Positions 42,289-50,974 of a DNA stretch of 64,000 nt are shown in pieces. The notes under the pieces are model-generated. The model saw only the letters and a list, made by a program, of their open reading frames with translations. It did not search any database and had not been told where the DNA came from. Source of the DNA: Sphingobium sp. Leaf26 (GTDB taxonomy: Bacteria; Pseudomonadota; Alphaproteobacteria; Sphingomonadales; Sphingomonadaceae); assembly GCF_001421665.1 (NCBI RefSeq), contig NZ_LMKV01000031.1, positions 131,217 through 195,216 on the forward strand, given 5' to 3'. A program made the translations under genes and the position numbers. Position 1 is the stretch's first letter. Every line of letters starts with the position of its first letter.

Positions 42289-45041
42289 CGAGGATGATGA
42301 TGACCAAGAAGCTCCCCCTGATCGCGCTGCTGCTGGCGTCCGTGCCCGCGCTGATGCCGGCGACCGCCGCCTTTGCCGAGGCCCAGCCCGCCAAGAAGGT
42401 CTTTCCGCCGATCGCGAAGACGGCATATAAGACGCCGGCCTTCGACCTCGCCCTGCGCACCGATACGCAGACGCTGGCGCATCTTTCCCCGACCGGCGAC
42501 GCCGCGTTCGACTATGTCCCCGCCGCCCGCGAAGCGGAACGGGCGGGCGACGGCTATGTCCATATCGGCGACCTCCATCTCCGCCTGAAGAGCGGCGACG
42601 GCGCATGGCAGGATTATTCCTCCGCCCATGCCCGCAAGCCCATCGCCAAGCTGGTCGCACGCGGCGACGTGCTGGCCGCCGCCGACATCAGCGCGTCGAT
42701 GGGCACGGGCATCCCGCTGCGCGTCGAACGCCAATGGGTCAATGACAATGGCGTCCTCGCCCTGCGCTTCACCCTGGTCAACAGCAGCAACGCTCCCGTC
42801 GAGATCGGCGCACTAGGCATGCCGATGGTGTTCGACAATATCATTCTCGACCGAGATCTGGATCAGGCCCATGCGCAGGCCAGCTTCGTCGATCCCTATA
42901 TCGGCCGCGACGCCGGCTATTTGCAGGTGACACGCCTCAACGGCCAAGGTCCGGCGCTGCTGGTCCTGCCTGAAAAAAACACGCCGCTCGAAGCCTATCG
43001 CCCAGTGCTGGAAGCCCGCGCCGCGCCGAAGGATGATATCTTTACAGATCGCAGTCCGCGCACGCAGGTATCCGAAGGCTTTTACGACTGGACCGTCGCC
43101 AGCAAGGGCTTTGTCGACAAGGAATGGGCCAAAGCCGGCCCGCAATGGAATGAGGCGACCAGCATCACGCTCGCGCCCGGCCAGAGCCGCACCATCGGCT
43201 TGCGCTTCGTCACGTCGCCGACCATCCGCGCGATCGAGGACACGCTGGTCGCCAACAAGCGGCCAGTGGCGGTCGGCATCCCCGGCTATGTCGTGCCGAC
43301 CGACCAGTCGGCCAGTCTCTACCTCAAATCCGCCAGCCCCGTCGCAAAGATCGAAAGCTTCCCCGCTGGCGCCCTCACCGCCACGCTGACGACAAGCAGC
43401 ACCGGCTCGGCGCGCTATGATGTGAAGGCGTCAGGCTGGGGTCAGGCACGCCTCACCATCACCTATGCCGACGGGCAAGCCCAGACCGTCAGCTACTATA
43501 TCACCAAGCCGCTGGAGCAGGTGATGGCCGATATCGGTCATTTCACCACGACCAATCAGTGGTATGAGGGCAAGGGCGACCCCTTCCACCGCTCGCCCGC
43601 CATCCTGTCCTATGACCGGGAAGACAATAAGATCCTGACCCAGGACGGCCGCGTCTGGGTCGCAGGCATGAGCGACGAAGGCGGAGCGGGCAGTTGGGTC
43701 GCCGCCGCGATCAAGCAGCTCGACAACCCCAACGCGGAAGAAGTCGCCAAACTGGAGCGGCTGGTCAACGAAACCGTGATCGGCCATCTTCAGGTCGCGG
43801 AAGGCGCGCAGGCCGGCGCGGTCAAGAAGAGCCTTTTCTACTACGACCCCAAGGAATTTCCGGACTATTACGACCCGGCGATCAACTGGAAGAACTGGAC
43901 AGCCTGGTCGAAGAAGGATTCGGACGACCTCGGCCGGTCCTATAATTACCCCCATGTCGCGATCGGCCATTGGGTGCTCTATCGCCTGGCGCGCGACAGT
44001 CAGGGTCTGGTGAAGCAGCATGACTGGCGCTTCTACCTCGACTGGGCCTATCGCACCTCCGTCGCGATGATGCGCGACGCGCCCTATTATGCGCAGTTCG
44101 GCCAGATGGAAGGCGACATCTTCCTCGACATCCTCAAGGATCTGAAACGCGAGGGCCTGACTGCGCAAGCCACCGAAATGGAAAAGCTGATGAAGGGCCG
44201 CGCCGATCACTGGCGTACGCTCAAATATCCCTTCGGCAGTGAAATGGCTTGGGACTCCACCGGCCAGCCCGAAGTCTATGCCTGGATGCGCTATTTCGGT
44301 TATCAGCCGCAAGCGGATGTAACCAAAGAGGTGATCCTTGGCTATGATCCGACCATCCCAAGCTGGGGCTATAATGGCAATGCCCGCCGCTATTGGGACT
44401 TCCTCTATGGCGGGAAGGTGTCGCGGATCGAGCGACAAATTCACCATTATGGCTCGGCGCTCAATGCCGTGCCTTTGTTCGACGCCTATCGCCAGAACCC
44501 GGACGACCTGCACCTGTTGCGCGTCGCCTATGGCGGCATGATGGGCGGCATCACCAATATCGACCAGCAGGGCTTCGGGTCCGCCGCCTTCCATAGCTGG
44601 CCCGACATGATGAAGTGGGACGCGATCAGCGGCGATTATGGCATGGGCTTTTACGGTCATGCCATCGCATCGGCCACCTATGCCGTGAAGGACAAGGATC
44701 TGGGCTGGCTCGGTTTCGGCGGCAAGGTTACGGACGACGCCGGCAAAATCCATATCGTGCCGCAGGATGGCGCCCGCCGCCGCCTGTTCATCGCGCCCGC
44801 TGGCCTGTGGATCACGCTGGAGGCCGGCCGCATCGCCAGTGCTGATTATGACGGCGCATCGGGACAGGTCGTGCTGACGCTCGATCCGGCCGATGCCGCG
44901 ACGAGCAAAGCCCGCCTGCTGTTCGAGACGACGACGAAGGACGGCAAGCCCTATGCGATCGACGGCGGGACGGCGGACCGGGGCGGCTATGCCATTCCGC
45001 TCACCACCGGCGCCACCCGCATCACGCTGACGCCGCGCTGA
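42285..45041 (+). CDS. DUF5695-type exported protein, putative glycosidase
   Basis: A 918-residue protein that I assign to DUF5695. The start at 42285 overlaps the peptidase stop as ATGA; the longer open frame is antisense-like. A signal peptide (KLPLIALLLASVPALMPATAAFA) is followed by a beta-rich N-terminal half (to about 400) and a helical half rich in aromatic residues (DPAINWKNWTAWSKKD, HVAIGHWVLYRLARDSQGL, SEMAWDSTGQPEVYAWMRYFGY). The latter looks like an (alpha/alpha)6 barrel seen in many glycosidases. The enzymatic role is unproven. Position between two peptidases suggests it strips the glycan of a glycoprotein. Confidence 0.75.
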   Translation: MTRMMMTKKLPLIALLLASVPALMPATAAFAEAQPAKKVFPPIAKTAYKTPAFDLALRTDTQTLAHLSPTGDAAFDYVPAAREAERAGDGYVHIGDLHLRLKSGDGAWQDYSSAHARKPIAKLVARGDVLAAADISASMGTGIPLRVERQWVNDNGVLALRFTLVNSSNAPVEIGALGMPMVFDNIILDRDLDQAHAQASFVDPYIGRDAGYLQVTRLNGQGPALLVLPEKNTPLEAYRPVLEARAAPKDDIFTDRSPRTQVSEGFYDWTVASKGFVDKEWAKAGPQWNEATSITLAPGQSRTIGLRFVTSPTIRAIEDTLVANKRPVAVGIPGYVVPTDQSASLYLKSASPVAKIESFPAGALTATLTTSSTGSARYDVKASGWGQARLTITYADGQAQTVSYYITKPLEQVMADIGHFTTTNQWYEGKGDPFHRSPAILSYDREDNKILTQDGRVWVAGMSDEGGAGSWVAAAIKQLDNPNAEEVAKLERLVNETVIGHLQVAEGAQAGAVKKSLFYYDPKEFPDYYDPAINWKNWTAWSKKDSDDLGRSYNYPHVAIGHWVLYRLARDSQGLVKQHDWRFYLDWAYRTSVAMMRDAPYYAQFGQMEGDIFLDILKDLKREGLTAQATEMEKLMKGRADHWRTLKYPFGSEMAWDSTGQPEVYAWMRYFGYQPQADVTKEVILGYDPTIPSWGYNGNARRYWDFLYGGKVSRIERQIHHYGSALNAVPLFDAYRQNPDDLHLLRVAYGGMMGGITNIDQQGFGSAAFHSWPDMMKWDAISGDYGMGFYGHAIASATYAVKDKDLGWLGFGGKVTDDAGKIHIVPQDGARRRLFIAPAGLWITLEAGRIASADYDGASGQVVLTLDPADAATSKARLLFETTTKDGKPYAIDGGTADRGGYAIPLTTGATRITLTPR

Positions 45042-47002
45042 TGCCCATGCACCGCGCCCTCCTCGCTTCGGCCCTTGGCCTGACATTGGGGGGCGCGGCG
45101 CTGGCCTCCCTGCCCCGGCCCCTTTCCCGACCGGCGGTGGACCGCTGTCCTATTGGCAGTCCGGCTGCTATGCTTTCGCGCGGTTGTTCGCCGGCGCTTT
45201 CCGATAGGATCAGCCCGGCGCAACAAAATGTCGAAACCAGCGGGAAACATGCGAAGTTAAGCCCCGGAAATCCTATTTGCATCGTCGGCAAATGGGCCGT
45301 TGCCGCCACCGATCCGGGCGATGCCGTCAATGGCGCGCTGCCGCTCCAGATGGAAAGCGCCCACGTCGCCTTCCACTGGAAGCCCGGCACCGTCGATCCC
45401 GCCGATGCCAAGGCGGCCGCGGCGCATCTGGAATATGTCTGGTCCTACTTCATCGACACTTTGGGCTTCCCGATGCCCCATTGCGGCGATGCGACGAAAT
45501 ATAAGGTCAACGCCTATATCGGTGTTGATTATGGCCTGACCGGCGGCACGGATTCGCTTGGCCATATGGGCATGTGGATCGGGCCGGGCGCGTTGAAGGA
45601 CCGGTTCGGCCTCGCCCATGAACTGACCCACGCCTTGCAGGCCGCGACCGGCCGGCTGATGGACTCGCCCTACACCGGCTGGATGTTCGAAAGCCACGCC
45701 AACTGGATGACCACCCAGTTGCCCGAATTTCGCGAAAACACCCATTGTTCGGTGCTGCTCAAACAATATCCGCACCTCTATTATGGCTCCACCCGGTCGC
45801 GCTACTGCAACTGGCAATGGTTCGAATATCTCAAGGACAGTCATGGCTATGACGCCGTCAATGCCCTATGGCGCAATGCGCCGGGCAAGAATGACGCCGC
45901 CCGACTGACCGCCGATCCCTTCTCCGTCCTCAAAGCCAATATGGGCTGGACGCAGGATCAGTTGAACGATGCCTTTGGCGACTGGGCGTTGCACAATGCG
46001 AACTGGGACTATGCCAATGGTGCCGCCTATCGCAAAAGCTATGGCGGCTACGACCAGAGTACCGGCCCAGATATATTGGCAGCCACCGTGCTCGATCCGA
46101 TCGACGCCGGGAAGCGCCGCTACGCCGTTCCCGATATGTGGGCGCCCCAGCGCTGGGGCTATAATATCGTCAAGCTGAACCCCGACGCCGGTCAGACCCG
46201 CGTCACCGTTAGCTTCCGCGGCATCGTGCAACAGGCATCCGCTACCGGGAAACTGCCCAGCCTCGCCGACGAACCCGACATCATCCCGCCACCCGCCTCC
46301 GACTGGCGCTGGGGCGTGGTCGCCGTCGGCGCGGACGGCCAAAGCCGCTACAGCCCCCTTCAGCACGGCGCGCGCAGTCAGACGGCCATCGACCTCCGAC
46401 CCAACGATAGCGGCCTCTATCTCGTCGTGATGGCCACCCCATCGCAGATGCAGAAGATCCGCTGGGACCAGCCCTATTATTCCATCTACCGCTATCCCTG
46501 GATGGTCGAACTGGGCGGCGCGCTACCTGATGCACCTGCTCCCATCTCCGGCGGCCATCGTCACGCCAATGGCGGCGGCTGGGTCGGCCCGAACGCAAAG
46601 GTCGCCGCCACGGCTTATGTCGGCCCCTACGCCCGCATCCTCTCCGGCACAATCGCCGACCGGGCACGGGTCGAGGATCATGCCGTCGTCACAGATCGAG
46701 CGGAGCTACACGATGACGCCGTTATCGCCGGCCTCACCGTGCTGCGCGGGGACACCATCCTGCGCGGCCACGCCCGCGCCGCAACGTCCATGCTGGGTAT
46801 CGGCGAATATGAGAAAGGGATCATCCTGTCCGGCACGGCGCAGACGATCGGCGATGTCGAACATCGCGGCGGCCAGTTCGACAAGGGCGTGTCCTACGGC
46901 TTCGTCGATCAGGCGGCCGCAACCGATCCGAAGCGCGGCGCGGACCTGACCGCCCCCGTACCCGAAGTCACCGCCAAGCCCGACTATCGCTGGATAGACT
47001 GA
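45041..47002 (+). CDS. Svx/AvrXca-like gluzincin metallopeptidase with beta-helix tail
   Basis: A 653-residue exported protein. The zinc motif is HELTH at 193-197 (GLAHELTHALQ) and a third ligand Glu217 follows in FESHANWM, the gluzincin pattern. This and the surrounding DUF6055-like region (YVWSYFIDTLGFPMPHCG, YWQ-type propeptide-free catalytic core, PDMWAPQRWGYNIVKLNPD) match my recollection of the Svx/AvrXca virulence proteins of plant pathogens. The C-terminus (about 515-600) has hexapeptide-like repeats (WVGPNAKVAATAYVGPYARI, LSGTIADRARVEDHAVVTDR) of a left-handed beta-helix. Svx proteins have, as I recall, been reported to act on plant extensin. It is coupled at both ends by TGATG overlaps. 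Confidence 0.75.
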   Translation: MPMHRALLASALGLTLGGAALASLPRPLSRPAVDRCPIGSPAAMLSRGCSPALSDRISPAQQNVETSGKHAKLSPGNPICIVGKWAVAATDPGDAVNGALPLQMESAHVAFHWKPGTVDPADAKAAAAHLEYVWSYFIDTLGFPMPHCGDATKYKVNAYIGVDYGLTGGTDSLGHMGMWIGPGALKDRFGLAHELTHALQAATGRLMDSPYTGWMFESHANWMTTQLPEFRENTHCSVLLKQYPHLYYGSTRSRYCNWQWFEYLKDSHGYDAVNALWRNAPGKNDAARLTADPFSVLKANMGWTQDQLNDAFGDWALHNANWDYANGAAYRKSYGGYDQSTGPDILAATVLDPIDAGKRRYAVPDMWAPQRWGYNIVKLNPDAGQTRVTVSFRGIVQQASATGKLPSLADEPDIIPPPASDWRWGVVAVGADGQSRYSPLQHGARSQTAIDLRPNDSGLYLVVMATPSQMQKIRWDQPYYSIYRYPWMVELGGALPDAPAPISGGHRHANGGGWVGPNAKVAATAYVGPYARILSGTIADRARVEDHAVVTDRAELHDDAVIAGLTVLRGDTILRGHARAATSMLGIGEYEKGIILSGTAQTIGDVEHRGGQFDKGVSYGFVDQAAATDPKRGADLTAPVPEVTAKPDYRWID

Positions 47003-48486
47003 TGCCAACCGAAGCCGAAACCCTCTGGGGCCATCCCAAGGGCCTGTACGTCCTCTTCTTCACCGAATTATGGGAGCGCTTCTCCTTCTACGGGATGCGC
47101 GCGCTGCTGATCTTCTATCTGACGCGCCACTTTCTCTATTCTGGCGAGCAATCGGGGCTGCTCTACGGTTCCTATCTGGCGCTGGTCTTCCTGTCCCCCA
47201 TGATCGGCGGCTATCTCGCCGACCGTTGGCTGGGGCAGCGCAAGGCGGTGCTGTTCGGTGGACTGGTGATCGCCACCGGTCATATCACCCTCGGGCTGGA
47301 GGACGCTCTGGACACATCGGCGCAGGCGATCTTCTGGATCGGCCTGTCGCTGATCGTCGTCGGCACCGGATTCCTTAAAGCCAATATCTCGGCGCTTGTG
47401 GGCAAGCTCTACGCCGCCCATGACCCCCGCCGGGACAGCGCCTACACACTTTTCTACATGGGCATCAATCTGGGCGGCGCGATCGGCCCGGTCATCTGTG
47501 GCGTGCTGGGAGAGACTTTGGGCTGGGGCTATGGCTTTGGCGCGGCGGCGATCGGGATGATCGCGGGCGTCATCGTCTTTGCCCGCGGCAAGCGCCACCT
47601 GCTGGGCGGCGGCGAAGCGCCCGATCCGGCGGCGCTGGTCCAGCCGATCTTCGGCGTGAAGCGCGAATGGCTCATCTACGGACTCACGCTACCGCTAACC
47701 CTGCTGGGCTGGCTGCTGCTGATATCGCCCAGACTGACCGGCACCCTGCTCGCGGTGGGCGGCTTGCTTGTCGGCCTGTTGCTCATCTGGATCGCGCTCG
47801 CCCGGCTGGAGGGCGAGGAACGGCGCAAGCTGCTCTATGCGCTGGCGCTGATCGTCATCCAGCCGGTCTTCTGGGGCCTTTACGAACAGAGCGGCTCCTC
47901 ACTCAGCCTCTTCATCGACCATCATGTCAACCGCATGGTTCTGGGCCATGAAGTGCCGGCCTCGGTCTTTCAGGCGTTGCCGCCTTTCTTCGTCTGCCTG
48001 ATCGCCCTGCCCTTCGCCGCGCTCTGGCTGCGCCTCGCCAAGGCAGGCCGGATGCCCACCCCGATCAGCAGCTTCGCTTTCGGCATCATCATGGTCGGTG
48101 GCGGCTTCGTGCTGATGACGCTGGCGCAGTGGGTACCGGCGGACCAGAAGGTGCCGTTGGTCTTCATCTTCCTCCTTTTCCTCTGCCATGCGATCGGCGA
48201 AATGTGCCTGTCGCCCGTCGGCCTGTCCGCCATGTCCCGCTTCGCCCCACGCCATATACTCAGCTTTCTGATGGGCACCTGGTTTCTGGCGACGGCGGCG
48301 GGCAATTTCAGCGCGGGCGTGATCGCCTCGGTGATCGAAGCGATGGGCGGTGGCGCCGATGGCGGCGATCGGGCGATCATCCTGGACGCCTATCTGCGCA
48401 TCGGCCTGGTCGCCGCCGCGATCGGCGCGATCGTGCTGGCCATCAATATCGGAGCACAGCGGATACTGAAGGCACGAACGACCTGA
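47002..48486 (+). CDS. POT-family proton-dependent peptide transporter
   Basis: Inner-membrane MFS importer of di- and tripeptides (PTR2/POT). It has about 12-14 hydrophobic segments. The POT signature ExxERFxYYG is present as ELWERFSFYG (Glu22, Glu25, Arg26), followed by SGLLYGSYLALVFLSPMIGGYLADRWLGQRKAVLFGG and FYMGINLGGAIGPVICG. It is the last gene of the S9-DUF5695-Svx operon, overlapping the Svx-like stop by one base. This is what one expects if the upstream proteases release short peptides in the periplasm. Confidence 0.94.
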   Translation: MPTEAETLWGHPKGLYVLFFTELWERFSFYGMRALLIFYLTRHFLYSGEQSGLLYGSYLALVFLSPMIGGYLADRWLGQRKAVLFGGLVIATGHITLGLEDALDTSAQAIFWIGLSLIVVGTGFLKANISALVGKLYAAHDPRRDSAYTLFYMGINLGGAIGPVICGVLGETLGWGYGFGAAAIGMIAGVIVFARGKRHLLGGGEAPDPAALVQPIFGVKREWLIYGLTLPLTLLGWLLLISPRLTGTLLAVGGLLVGLLLIWIALARLEGEERRKLLYALALIVIQPVFWGLYEQSGSSLSLFIDHHVNRMVLGHEVPASVFQALPPFFVCLIALPFAALWLRLAKAGRMPTPISSFAFGIIMVGGGFVLMTLAQWVPADQKVPLVFIFLLFLCHAIGEMCLSPVGLSAMSRFAPRHILSFLMGTWFLATAAGNFSAGVIASVIEAMGGGADGGDRAIILDAYLRIGLVAAAIGAIVLAINIGAQRILKARTT

Positions 48487-48753
48487 CTCCATTCCCGTTC
48501 GCTTCGAGCGCGTCGAGAAGAGGCCAGCCCAACGCTTCCTGTTTCTCGACATAGTTTATGCTTGGAGCGGGGAGGGCGATTCAACCGAAGCCGACATGCA
48601 ATTTATGTCCCTATTTAAGCGGAAAATCGTCTTGAAGTTTAGGACGACAACAGCCGCCGAACGGATATTACAAAAACCGTAGTTGAATAAATCAACAATA
48701 ATTTTAATTTGAATAAATATTACAAATAATTCTTATATGATAATATAAATTCA
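48487..48753. other. AT-rich gap between peptide transporter and cofC
   Basis: 267 bp between convergent genes. The second half (about 48,640-48,753) is strikingly AT-rich for this genome. I see no gene and no clear terminator. Confidence 0.5.
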
Positions 48754-49314
48754 TTATAGCAAAGCCATCGTCCGCCACTGGTGGAGATCGTGCGCCGTAT
48801 CGACGTCAAACCCCAGCCCTGGCCGCGCGATGATGGCGGCATCGCTACGCTGTTGCCGATGATGCGCCAGGCTGTCTGATCCAAAGGCAAATTGGAAAGG
48901 GCGACCATCCGCCAGCGCGATCGCATTGGTTCCGCGCCCATGCTGATCGGGCGCAAACGCCGCGCCAGTGGTCCCTGCGGCGTCCAGCAGGCACGCCACA
49001 TCCTGAGCGGTCAGGCAAGGGAGGTCGGCATGGATGATGACGACCGGACGATGACCCAGATCGGCCCGCGCCGCCGCCAACTCCGCATTCAGTCCCCGCC
49101 CCTTGTCCCGCAACCAGTGGCACGGCCATGGCGGAACGGCGGCGGGGGCAAGCAGATGCACGGTCGCGACCGACTCGACGCCGGACAGGCAGGCGATGAC
49201 CGCCTGCGCCATGGTGCTGGCCAACGCCTGCCGCTCCGACCGGTCCAGCGTCGCGCTCAACCGTGATTTGGTATCCGGCCCCTGCTTCCAGGGGACGATG
49301 GCCGTCCACACCAT
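48754..49314 (-). CDS. cofC: CofC, phospholactate-type guanylyltransferase (F420 biosynthesis)
   Basis: Predicted to activate 2-phospholactate (or PEP/3-phosphoglycerate, as in some bacteria) with GTP for coenzyme F420 synthesis. Seen: AIVPWKQGPDTKSRLSATL, KGRGLNAELAAARADLG, VIIHADLPCLTAQDV, a D-x-x-GRGTNAIAL substrate loop, FGSDSLAHH and GFDVDTAHDL near the end. I use the ATG at 49314 (186 residues), which overlaps the cofD stop as TGATG; the longer frame lies within cofD. It is the third gene of a cofE-cofD-cofC operon. Confidence 0.88.
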   Translation of the reverse strand: MVWTAIVPWKQGPDTKSRLSATLDRSERQALASTMAQAVIACLSGVESVATVHLLAPAAVPPWPCHWLRDKGRGLNAELAAARADLGHRPVVIIHADLPCLTAQDVACLLDAAGTTGAAFAPDQHGRGTNAIALADGRPFQFAFGSDSLAHHRQQRSDAAIIARPGLGFDVDTAHDLHQWRTMALL

Positions 49315-50240
49315 CAGGCGCGCAATCCGCCCGCCAGATCGATCGCGGCTTGCGCCACCCGCATTTTGTCCGACAACGTCGTCATCAATGTCGCGCAATG
49401 CGCAATGGCGATGTCCGGCGCGTCGCACCGGTCGCCGCTGTCGATCAGCATGGCGTCGATCAGCCCGGTATAATGGCGCGCGATGCTGTCATTATCGACC
49501 GCCATGTTCAGTTCGCCCATCAGTTTCGCCGTCGGCCCCTTGACCGCCTTGCCGCCGATCAGCGGCGATACGGCCACGATCGGCGCGGCGGTCTGCTGCA
49601 GCGCTGAGCGCAGGGCAGGCACAGCCAGCAAGGGGTCGACACTGAGGAACGGATTGGATGGCGCAATCAGGATACTATCGGCCGACAGGATCGCGTCCAC
49701 GACGCCGGGCGCCGGCGCCGCCTGCGCCGCGCCCTCGAACAGGATCGACCGGACGGTGGGTTCGCACCGTTGCTCCACAAAATAGCGCTGAAATTCCAGC
49801 CGACCGCGATCCGTCTCCAGCATGGTCGCGACCGGCTGATCGCTCATCGGCAGGATGCGCGTCGCAATGCCCCAACGGGCCGCAAAGCTGGCTGTGACCT
49901 GTGACAGGGACTGGCCCTGCGCTAGCAGATAGCTGCGCCAAACATGCAGCGCCATGTCGCCATCGCCCAACGCGAACCAGTCCGGCCCGCCCAGTTCGCG
50001 CAGCGCCGCCATGAAAGCCCAGCTTTCGCCTTCCCGCCCCCACCCCTGTGCGGCGTTGGCTTTCCCCGCCAGCGTATAGAGCAGCGTGTCGATATCGGGC
50101 GAGACATGCAGGCCCAGATGCCGGAAATCATCGCCCGTATTGACGATCGCGGTCAGACTGTCGGCAGACAGGATCTGCGACAGGCCCAGCACCAGTTTAG
50201 CCCCGCCCACGCCACCGGTCAGGACAACGACCTGGCTCAT
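49314..50240 (-). CDS. cofD: CofD, 2-phospho-L-lactate transferase (F420 biosynthesis)
   Basis: Transfers the phospholactyl-type group onto the deazaflavin Fo, making the F420-0 (or dehydro) core. The 308-residue protein has the family N-terminus VVVLTGGVGGAKLVLGL, then VNTGDDFRHLGLHVSPDIDTLLYTLAG, FALGDGDMALHVWRSYLL, RILPMSDQPVATMLETD, SILIAPSNPFLSVDPLL and VAVSPLIGGKAVKGPTAKLM. Assignment is unambiguous. Its start overlaps the cofE stop by 4 bp. Confidence 0.95.
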   Translation of the reverse strand: MSQVVVLTGGVGGAKLVLGLSQILSADSLTAIVNTGDDFRHLGLHVSPDIDTLLYTLAGKANAAQGWGREGESWAFMAALRELGGPDWFALGDGDMALHVWRSYLLAQGQSLSQVTASFAARWGIATRILPMSDQPVATMLETDRGRLEFQRYFVEQRCEPTVRSILFEGAAQAAPAPGVVDAILSADSILIAPSNPFLSVDPLLAVPALRSALQQTAAPIVAVSPLIGGKAVKGPTAKLMGELNMAVDNDSIARHYTGLIDAMLIDSGDRCDAPDIAIAHCATLMTTLSDKMRVAQAAIDLAGGLRA

Positions 50241-50974
50241 GCGAACAGATCCTCATTACCCGGACGCACCAGAGCGGCTGCGGGTCGGGCCGCAGCGGTC
50301 AGGGGATAGCCGCGCACCAGCGCGGCAGGAATACCCTCCGCCCCTTCACCCGTCGCCAGGCAGGCGGCGGTCGCGATGATGTCGCCCAGCGCGATCTGGG
50401 TGACTTCCAGCGTCCGGCCATCGCGATCCACCTCGCCGCGTCGGTCATCCAGCGCCGCCAGCCCCGCGACCCCGATGGCCACCGCCACCACGCCCATCCG
50501 CCATGGACGGCCAAAACTGTCCGATATGACGACCGGCATGTCCAGTTGCTGGTGCAACGCCGCCGCACTGCCGTCCGGGTCGATCGGCAAAAGGAGCGCG
50601 CGATCGCCCTCCCCCGCGCCGATATTGGACCGGTCGATGCCCGCATTGGCCATCACATGCCCCAGCCTGTGCCGGGCGATCAGGACATGCGGCACCGCCC
50701 GCACGATCGCGCTCGATTCGTCCAGCACCAGTTGAACCAGCCGAGCATCCTTGTGCGTGATGTTGCTCAGCCTCAGCGCCTCGTCTCCTGGCACGACATC
50801 ATCCAGCGTAACGAAGCGCCCCTCAGCCTTCGACACGATCTTCTGGGTCACCACCAGCACATCATGGGCACGGCGTTCGCCGCCGCACCGCCGGATCGCG
50901 GCATCGAGAATCCCGACTAGATCATCGCCCGGTCGGATCTCCCCAATCCCGGTCAATGGCACGATTTCTATCAT
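50237..50974 (-). CDS. cofE: CofE, F420:gamma-glutamyl ligase (single-domain)
   Basis: Adds glutamates to F420-0. Start chosen at 50974 (MIEIVPLTGIGEI; 245 residues) with an AGGAGA ribosome site about 17 bp upstream. Family motifs: VTQKIVSKAEGR, DESSAIVRAVPHVLIARHRLGHVMANAGIDRSN, LLPIDPDGSAAALH, VVISDSFGRPWRMGVVAVAIG, DRRGEVDRDGRTLEVT and GEGAEGIPAALVRGYPL. It lacks the C-terminal nitroreductase domain of actinobacterial FbiB. In the usual AxADExAAAA helix the acidic pair is changed (ALGDIIATAACL). The Fo synthase needed upstream is not in the window. Confidence 0.92.
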   Translation of the reverse strand: MIEIVPLTGIGEIRPGDDLVGILDAAIRRCGGERRAHDVLVVTQKIVSKAEGRFVTLDDVVPGDEALRLSNITHKDARLVQLVLDESSAIVRAVPHVLIARHRLGHVMANAGIDRSNIGAGEGDRALLLPIDPDGSAAALHQQLDMPVVISDSFGRPWRMGVVAVAIGVAGLAALDDRRGEVDRDGRTLEVTQIALGDIIATAACLATGEGAEGIPAALVRGYPLTAAARPAAALVRPGNEDLFA

